Shown here one piece after another: positions 5,643 to 10,567 of a stretch of 10,567 nucleotides of DNA (positions within the stretch are counted from its first letter, which is position 1; each line of letters opens with the position of its first letter). Made by a program: the position numbers and the translations under genes. The notes beneath the pieces were generated by a model. The model saw only the letters and a program-made list of their open reading frames with translations, ran no database searches and was not told where the DNA came from. Origin of the DNA: Haloarculaceae archaeon. GTDB lineage: Archaea > Halobacteriota > Halobacteria > Halobacteriales > Haloarculaceae. The stretch lies in NCBI GenBank assembly GCA_018609665.1, contig JAHENN010000092.1, positions 1 through 10,567 of the forward strand, given 5' to 3'.

Positions 5643-6659
5643 TCAGTCGCCGTCGACGCGGTCGAGAGCGGCGGCGACGACCAGCGGCAGCGTGATGGTC
5701 GCGTCGGCGTAGACGGAGACGCTGCGGGCGTCGCGCTCGAGCTTGCCCCACGAGCGGGCCTCGTCCAGCGTCGCCCCCGAGAGCCCGCCGGTCTGCGGCG
5801 GGTCCATCGTCAGCTGGACCGCGTAGTCGTAGGCGCCCGGCGTCACCAGCATCGTCTGCAGGACGTAGTTCTTCGGGACGCCGCCGCCGACGACGACCGC
5901 GGCCGTCTCGTCGGCCTCGTAGGCGAGGTCGTTCAGCGGCGACATGTCGGCCAGCGCGTCCAGCGAGAAGCCCGACACCTGCGAGCGGAGCCACGCCTGC
6001 AGCCCCAGCACCGAATCCTGGACGGCCGGGACGTGGATCGGGACGTCGTGCTCGTACGCGGCGGCGGCGATGCCGGCGTCCTCGTCGATCCCCTCGCGGT
6101 CGTTGACGGCGGCGTTGGCGCGGCCGAGTTCGCGGGTGAACTCGGCGATGGAGACGACCTCCTCGCCGATTGCGTCGAACACCTCCGCCCGGAGGTGCTC
6201 CTCGAACAGCGCGAAGTGCTCCTGGGGGAGGTAGACGTTGTAGATGCGGTCGACGGCCTCCTCGCGCAGCCGCTCGTCGAACTCCCGGTCGTCGAGGTCG
6301 GGGTGCTCTTCGCGACCGTGGTGGTGTTTGCCGCCGACGGCCTCGATGGTGTCGTGGGTCAGCGTCGCCCCCGTCGTCACCAGCGCGTCGACGTGGCCGG
6401 CCCGGATGAGGTCGGCGACGACGGCCCGCATCCCGGCCGGCACCATCGCGCCCGCCAGCCCGAGGAACGTCGTCGCCTCGCCGTCGAATATCTCGCCGGT
6501 CACGTCGACGGCCTCGTGGACGTCGGCGGCGCCGATGCCGGCCTTGCCGTACTCCGCGGCCAGGTCGGCGACGCTCATCCCCGCCGAGACGCTGGCGTGC
6601 TCGACGGGGTCGTGTCCGAACTCCTCGCGGTCCGGCGTCTCCGCCTCGTCGTCGCTCAT
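5643..6659 (-). CDS. dys: Deoxyhypusine synthase
   Basis: The enzyme transfers a 4-aminobutyl group from spermidine (or acts on an agmatine-derived route in haloarchaea) to one lysine of translation factor aIF5A, the first step of hypusine formation, using NAD. The 338-residue length is usual for the family. The visible family motifs are TTGATLTHDTIEAVGG (95-110) in the NAD-binding region, GGGVPKNYVLQ with the catalytic Lys at 263, LDEARSWGKL (298-307) and VYADATITLPLLV-like sequence near 316-328 (here VYADATITLPLVV). The acidic N-terminal 20 residues are typical of haloarchaeal proteins. ATG 6659 fits the start of the family. It is transcribed alone, convergent with the small winged-helix gene, and separated by 52 nt from the kinase gene upstream. 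The family assignment is firm; polyamine preference cannot be read from the sequence. Confidence 0.95.
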   Translation of the reverse strand: MSDDEAETPDREEFGHDPVEHASVSAGMSVADLAAEYGKAGIGAADVHEAVDVTGEIFDGEATTFLGLAGAMVPAGMRAVVADLIRAGHVDALVTTGATLTHDTIEAVGGKHHHGREEHPDLDDREFDERLREEAVDRIYNVYLPQEHFALFEEHLRAEVFDAIGEEVVSIAEFTRELGRANAAVNDREGIDEDAGIAAAAYEHDVPIHVPAVQDSVLGLQAWLRSQVSGFSLDALADMSPLNDLAYEADETAAVVVGGGVPKNYVLQTMLVTPGAYDYAVQLTMDPPQTGGLSGATLDEARSWGKLERDARSVSVYADATITLPLVVAAALDRVDGD

Positions 6660-6683
6660 TGTCGGCGCGTGGGGCGGCGCGCG

Positions 6684-6690
6684 CTTGAAG
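6684..6690 (-). promoter_or_regulatory. Weak TATA-like box for deoxyhypusine synthase
   Basis: CTTCAAG on the minus strand is centred about 28 nt upstream of the ATG at 6659, in an otherwise fully G/C gap. It suggests an independent, leaderless transcript rather than read-through from the kinase gene. Confidence 0.35.
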
Positions 6691-6711
6691 GACGCGGTTC
6701 TGGCGCCGCCG

Positions 6712-8829
6712 TCACGCCGGCGACAGCCGCAGCCGGACGCCGTCGTCGCCGAGCACCTCCACGCTTCCCCCGGAGTACCAGACGTGCCAGTAGACGTTCC
6801 AGACGCCGAGCCCCTGTGCGTGCCGCACCTGGTTGATCTCGATGTCGCCGGTGAGCACCTCCCGCTCGGCGGCCGGGAGGGTGCAGTCCTCGGAGGTGAC
6901 CGTCAGGGTGGCGTCGTCGGCCCCGACCTCGGCGCGGAGCGTCGGCCGGTCGGCGTCCGCGTACGACAGCAGCAGCTCCAGCAGGTCGGTCAGTGCCTCG
7001 TGCAGCGACGCCACCCCCGACACCGGGACCGACCCCGACGCCGGTCGCTGGACGTCGACCTCCGCTGCCGGGTGGCGCCGCCGGACGGCCTCGACCGCGC
7101 GGTCGAGGTGGACGACGAGGTCGACGGACCGCGGCTCCGGCTCGTTGCCGATGAGTTCGTGGACGTCCCGGGCGGTCTCGGCGGTCTCGTTGAGCTCGTC
7201 GGCCGCCTCGACGATGGTCTCGCCGGTCGACCGGAGCCGGTCGTCGTCGCGGTCGGCGACCAGCGTCGCGTGCCCGCGGATGGTGTTCAGCTTGTTGCGG
7301 ATGTTGTGCCGGAGGAAGCGGTTCGTCACCCGGAGCTGCTGGTCCCGCTGTGCGAGCCGGGTGATGTCCCGCCCCTCCGGGATGAGCAGGTCGACCTCGC
7401 CGCGGTCGTCGGTCACCGGCCGGACGGAGAAGTCGATGACGGCGTCGCGGTCGGCGCCCCGGACGGTGATTCGCTCTCGGAAGAACTCCCCGCCGCGTGC
7501 GGCCTCGACGGCCGCCCGGGCGACCTCGCGGGTCGTCTCCTCCGGCTCGAACCAGTAGGCGTCCCACAGCTTCTGGCCGACCAGCTCCTCCGCCGGGCGA
7601 CCGGCGAACGCGGCGGCCGTCTCGTTGACCTCCAGCAGCGTCCCGTCGGGCGACATCAGCCCCGTGAACTGGTAGGTGTTGTCGAAGACGGCCTCGAAGC
7701 GCCGCTGGCGGGCCCGCCGGTCGGAGATGTTCCGCCCGATGCCGGTCACCCCGCGGAGCTCGCCGTCGGCGTCCCGCAGCGGCCCGCCGGTGAACTCGAA
7801 GGGGACCCGCTCGCCGGACTTCGTCTCGAAGGCCGACTCCACCGTCACCGACCGGCCCTCCTCGAGGATGGCCTGGAAGCTGTCGGCAATCTTCTCGATT
7901 TCGTCGTCCGGCACGAAGTCGGTGACGTACATCTCCTCGATCTCGTCGGCGTCGTACCCCGTCTCGGCCTCCAGCTGGTCGTTCCAACGGAGGAGGTACC
8001 CCGCCGTGTCGAAGGTGTACAGCACGTCCGGCAGCGCGTCGAAGATGCTCTCGACGGTCCGTCGTTCCTCCTCGAGGCGGCGCTGGCGGGCCCGCTGTTC
8101 GGTGATGTCCCGCGTGGCGCCGGCGAACCGCTCGATCGAGCCGTCCGGGCCGGTGATCGGCTCGGCCTGCACGAGGACGTGCCGCTGGAACCCCTCCTCG
8201 GGGTTGACCCGGAGCTCGATCGACTGCGACTCGCCGTCGGCGAGCCGCTCCATCGCCGCCTCGGTGCGCTCCCGGTCGTCCGGGTGGACCGCCTCGAGAA
8301 ACGCCCGCGGCTCCGCACGCAGCCGCCGTTCGGGCTGGCCGAACAGCTCGGCGTACGCGGAGTTGACGAACAGCAGCTCCTCCCAGTCGGCGGAGATGAG
8401 CCAGAGGACGTCCTCGGTCGCTTCCGTCAGCTCCCGGACCTGCGCCTCGGTGCTCGTCGGTTCCGACGCCGCGGCGACCCGCTCGGCGACGGCCCCGAAC
8501 CCGCCGTCGCGGTCGATCGGGACGTAGTCGGTGACGCCGGCCGCGACGGCCCGGCTGGCCAGCCGCTCGCTGCCGTCCGGCGCGAGCAGGACGAACGGAA
8601 TCTCGCCGTCGAGGTCCCTCACGCGCCGCAGGAACGTGAGTCCGTCGCCGTCCGGCAGCGCCTGCGTCGAGACCACGCAGTCGACGTGCGTCGACACGAG
8701 CCGGTCGACTCCTGCCCCCATCCCCCCCGCCGCGTCGACGGCCAGCCCGTCCGCGCGGAGGGCCGCCGGCTCCGGGGCGGCCGCGTCGTCGGGGTCGCGG
8801 ACGTAGAGAATCCGGTCGGTGCCGTCCAT
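6712..8829 (-). CDS. Soluble multi-PAS sensor histidine kinase with degenerate receiver
   Basis: The 705-residue protein has no membrane segment, so it senses in the cytoplasm. Domains in order: a receiver-like domain (about 5-118), PAS1 (131-246), PAS2 (257-372), PAS3 (376-493), an H-box with FLRHNIRNKLNTI (phospho-accepting His508) and a C-terminal ATPase-like domain (about 605-705). PAS domains end in RDITEQRARQRR or NISDRRARQRR-type linkers. In the receiver, the phospho-accepting Asp is replaced by Thr55 (CVVSTQALPDGDG), and the usual Thr/Ser and Lys also seem absent. In the ATPase domain the N-box Asn and the D-x-G-x-G motif are not recognisable (ALTDLLELLLSYAD, TVTSEDCTLP), while GLGVWNVYWHVWYSGG remains as a G2-like box. 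It may be weakly active or a regulatory scaffold. No dedicated response regulator is adjacent, which is common in haloarchaea. The signal is unknown. Confidence 0.88.
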   Translation of the reverse strand: MDGTDRILYVRDPDDAAAPEPAALRADGLAVDAAGGMGAGVDRLVSTHVDCVVSTQALPDGDGLTFLRRVRDLDGEIPFVLLAPDGSERLASRAVAAGVTDYVPIDRDGGFGAVAERVAAASEPTSTEAQVRELTEATEDVLWLISADWEELLFVNSAYAELFGQPERRLRAEPRAFLEAVHPDDRERTEAAMERLADGESQSIELRVNPEEGFQRHVLVQAEPITGPDGSIERFAGATRDITEQRARQRRLEEERRTVESIFDALPDVLYTFDTAGYLLRWNDQLEAETGYDADEIEEMYVTDFVPDDEIEKIADSFQAILEEGRSVTVESAFETKSGERVPFEFTGGPLRDADGELRGVTGIGRNISDRRARQRRFEAVFDNTYQFTGLMSPDGTLLEVNETAAAFAGRPAEELVGQKLWDAYWFEPEETTREVARAAVEAARGGEFFRERITVRGADRDAVIDFSVRPVTDDRGEVDLLIPEGRDITRLAQRDQQLRVTNRFLRHNIRNKLNTIRGHATLVADRDDDRLRSTGETIVEAADELNETAETARDVHELIGNEPEPRSVDLVVHLDRAVEAVRRRHPAAEVDVQRPASGSVPVSGVASLHEALTDLLELLLSYADADRPTLRAEVGADDATLTVTSEDCTLPAAEREVLTGDIEINQVRHAQGLGVWNVYWHVWYSGGSVEVLGDDGVRLRLSPA

Positions 8830-8851
8830 GGACGCTAGTGAGCCATCGGAC

Positions 8852-8857
8852 GAATAG
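8852..8857 (-). promoter_or_regulatory. TATA-like box for the sensor kinase
   Basis: CTATTC on the minus strand is centred about 26 nt upstream of the ATG at 8829, which fits a leaderless transcript independent of the ABC exporter gene upstream. Confidence 0.4.
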
Positions 8858-8916
8858 TTCCTTTGCCGGACTCGCGAATCAAACCCCGCGTGGGCGCGAC
8901 GAGCGCGGACCCCCGG

Positions 8917-10567
8917 TCAGTCCTCGGCCGACCGGACGGCGGCGCCGGAGCCGCCTTGGGCCCGCCAGAGGGCCGCGTACTCGCCGTCGCGGGCGAGCAG
9001 TTCCTCGTGGGTGCCCGACTCGACGAGCTCGCCGTCCTCCATGACGACGATGCGGTCGGCCGTCCGGATGGTCGACAGCCGGTGGGCGATGACGAAGGCC
9101 GTCCGGTCCTCGATGAGCCGGTCGAGGCTCTCCTGGATGAGCTCCTCGGTCTCGGTGTCGACGTCGCTGGTCGCCTCGTCGAAGACGATGATCGACGGGT
9201 CGTTCAGCAGCGCCCGCGCGATGGCGAGCCGCTGCCGCTGGCCGCCCGACAGCTTGACGCCCCGCTCGCCGATCAGCGTGTCGTACCCCTCCGGCAGCTC
9301 GCTGATGAACTCGTGGGCCTCCGCGGCCCTGGCGGCGTCGACGATCCGCCCGCGGGCGTCGTCGTCGTCGGCCTCGTCGCCCCACTCGGCGGTCAGCACC
9401 TCGCGGTCGCCGTAGGCGATGTTTTCCGCGACGGTGCCGGAGAAGAGGTACGGGTTCTGCTCGACGACGGCGATCTCGTCCCGCAGCGCCCCGAGGCCGT
9501 ACTCCCGGACGTCGGTGCCGTCGACCCGGACGCTCCCCGAATCGACGTCGTGGAACCGCGGCAGCAGCTTCAGCAGCGTCGACTTGCCCGCGCCGGTCGG
9601 CCCGGCCAGCCCCACCGTCGCGCCGGCGGGCACCTCCAGCGACACCCCCTCGAGGACCGGCTCGCGGTCGCCGTAGCCGAACGTCACGTCGTCGAACGTG
9701 ACGTCGCCGGCCACCGTCTCGGGGGTGTGGGGGTCGTCGGGGTCGGTGACGGTCGGCTCCCTGCCGAGCAGGCCGAACACCCGCTCGGCGCTGGAGACGG
9801 CGAGCTGGTACTTGTTGGCCGACCGCCCGACCCGGCGCATCGGCGAGTAGAGCCGCCGGAGGTAGAGGAAGAACAGCGCGAAGGCGCCGGCCGACAGCGC
9901 CTCCGGCGCGCCGACGATGCTGTCGGTGCCGCCGACGTACAGCACCAGCACGAAGACGACGCCGGTGGTCAGCCGCAGCGACGCGAAGAACGCCCGCCGG
10001 ACCCGCAGCGCCGCCACCTTCTGGTCGTGGTACTCCTGGCTCTGGTCGGCGACCCGCTCGCGCTCGAAGTCGTAGCGGTCGAACGCCTTGATGACGGCCG
10101 TCCCGCCGAGGTTGTTCTCCAGGCGGGTGTTCAGCCGCGCGACCGTCTCCCGGATGGACTTGTACCGCGGCTCGATCCACCGGAGGAACAGCGCGCTCGC
10201 CGCCCCGATGACCGGCACCGGCGCCAGCGCGACCAGCGCCAGCTTCGGCGAGTACGTCCACAGCACCACCGAGATGCCGCCGACCGTCGCCACCACGCGG
10301 ATCAGCTGCCGGAACTCCGTGTTGAGGAACTGCTCGAGGCGGTTGATGTCGCTGTTGAGAATGGACATCACCGCGCCGGTCTGATGCGAGACGAAGAAGT
10401 CCATCGAGAGGTGCTGAATGTGGTCGTAGGCCTCGTTGCGGAGGTCCCGCTGGACCTTCTGGGCGGTCGACTGCAACAGATACCGCGAGGCGAACCGCGT
10501 CGCCGACCGGACGAGATACGCCAGCACGGCGAGGACGACCAGCCGTTCGAGCAGCGCCACCCGGGCG
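8917..10567 (-). CDS. ABC exporter with fused membrane and ATPase domains (5' end outside window)
   Basis: The protein is an MsbA/multidrug-type ABC half-transporter that works as a dimer and exports a substrate using ATP. Numbered from the GTG at 10560, which is probably internal since the frame continues to the window edge and the first membrane helix is missing, the visible part starts with helix 2 (LERLVVLAVLAYLV). It continues with the coupling regions HIQHLSMDFF and the remaining helices up to about 235. The ATPase domain has Walker A GPTGAGKST (320-328), Q-loop Q368, signature LSGGQ (437-441), Walker B IIVFDEAT (457-464), D-loop SDVD and H-loop His493, so all catalytic motifs are intact. 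An acidic stretch (EWGDEADDDDARGR, about 392-405) enlarges the helical subdomain, probably a salt adaptation. It ends in TGA at 8917-8919. The substrate (lipid, drug or peptide) is unknown. Confidence 0.92.
   Translation of the reverse strand, partial: ARVALLERLVVLAVLAYLVRSATRFASRYLLQSTAQKVQRDLRNEAYDHIQHLSMDFFVSHQTGAVMSILNSDINRLEQFLNTEFRQLIRVVATVGGISVVLWTYSPKLALVALAPVPVIGAASALFLRWIEPRYKSIRETVARLNTRLENNLGGTAVIKAFDRYDFERERVADQSQEYHDQKVAALRVRRAFFASLRLTTGVVFVLVLYVGGTDSIVGAPEALSAGAFALFFLYLRRLYSPMRRVGRSANKYQLAVSSAERVFGLLGREPTVTDPDDPHTPETVAGDVTFDDVTFGYGDREPVLEGVSLEVPAGATVGLAGPTGAGKSTLLKLLPRFHDVDSGSVRVDGTDVREYGLGALRDEIAVVEQNPYLFSGTVAENIAYGDREVLTAEWGDEADDDDARGRIVDAARAAEAHEFISELPEGYDTLIGERGVKLSGGQRQRLAIARALLNDPSIIVFDEATSDVDTETEELIQESLDRLIEDRTAFVIAHRLSTIRTADRIVVMEDGELVESGTHEELLARDGEYAALWRAQGGSGAAVRSAED

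Noticed and set aside
6244..8838. Plus-strand frame of 864 codons
   Set aside because: It is antisense to the kinase, whose PAS and H-box motifs are clear on the minus strand. Its second half is Val/Asp/Arg-rich, as expected for a reversed acidic gene.
8879..10261. Second minus-strand frame of 460 codons over the ABC exporter
   Set aside because: It is an out-of-frame Gly/Arg/Ala-rich shadow; the Walker A, signature and Walker B motifs are in the other frame.

Overview
The window looks like a chromosomal segment of a haloarchaeon (class Halobacteria). The reasons are very high G+C with strong third-position G/C bias, acidic proteins rich in Asp and Glu, TATA-like boxes about 26-28 nt upstream of start codons (leaderless transcription), an archaeal deoxyhypusine synthase, a soluble multi-PAS histidine kinase of haloarchaeal style, and very small CPXCG zinc-ribbon proteins. 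No rRNA, tRNA, CRISPR array, transposase or integrase was seen.

Layout, left to right. (1) 1-1476, plus strand: the end of one ABC-transporter permease gene and a complete second permease gene, overlapping by 8 nt. They form the membrane part of a PotB/PotC-like importer; its ATPase and binding protein must lie outside the window. (2) 1599-2543, plus: a winged-helix regulator with two cysteine-rich, probably zinc-binding regions. (3) 2668-3387, minus: a type II toxin-antitoxin module in visibly more A/T-rich DNA. The antitoxin is intact, but the PIN/DUF3368 toxin is split between two frames by a one-base shift. (4) 3660-4388 and 4623-5006, minus: two proteins of unknown function, each built from an internal duplication. 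(5) 5187-5333 and 5379-5588, plus: a 48-residue zinc ribbon and a 69-residue winged-helix protein, each with its own leaderless promoter. (6) 5643-6659, minus: deoxyhypusine synthase. (7) 6712-8829, minus: a sensor kinase with a degenerate receiver domain, three PAS domains, an H-box and a degenerate ATP-binding domain. (8) 8917 to the right edge, minus: an ABC exporter with fused membrane and ATPase domains, cut at its N-terminus by the window edge.

Most genes are single transcription units. Only the permease pair and the toxin-antitoxin pair look translationally coupled. I found no clear multi-gene novel system. The most unusual items are the broken toxin next to an intact antitoxin in a compositionally distinct islet, the two internally duplicated unknown proteins, the cysteine-rich regulator, and the kinase whose receiver and ATPase motifs are both degraded.
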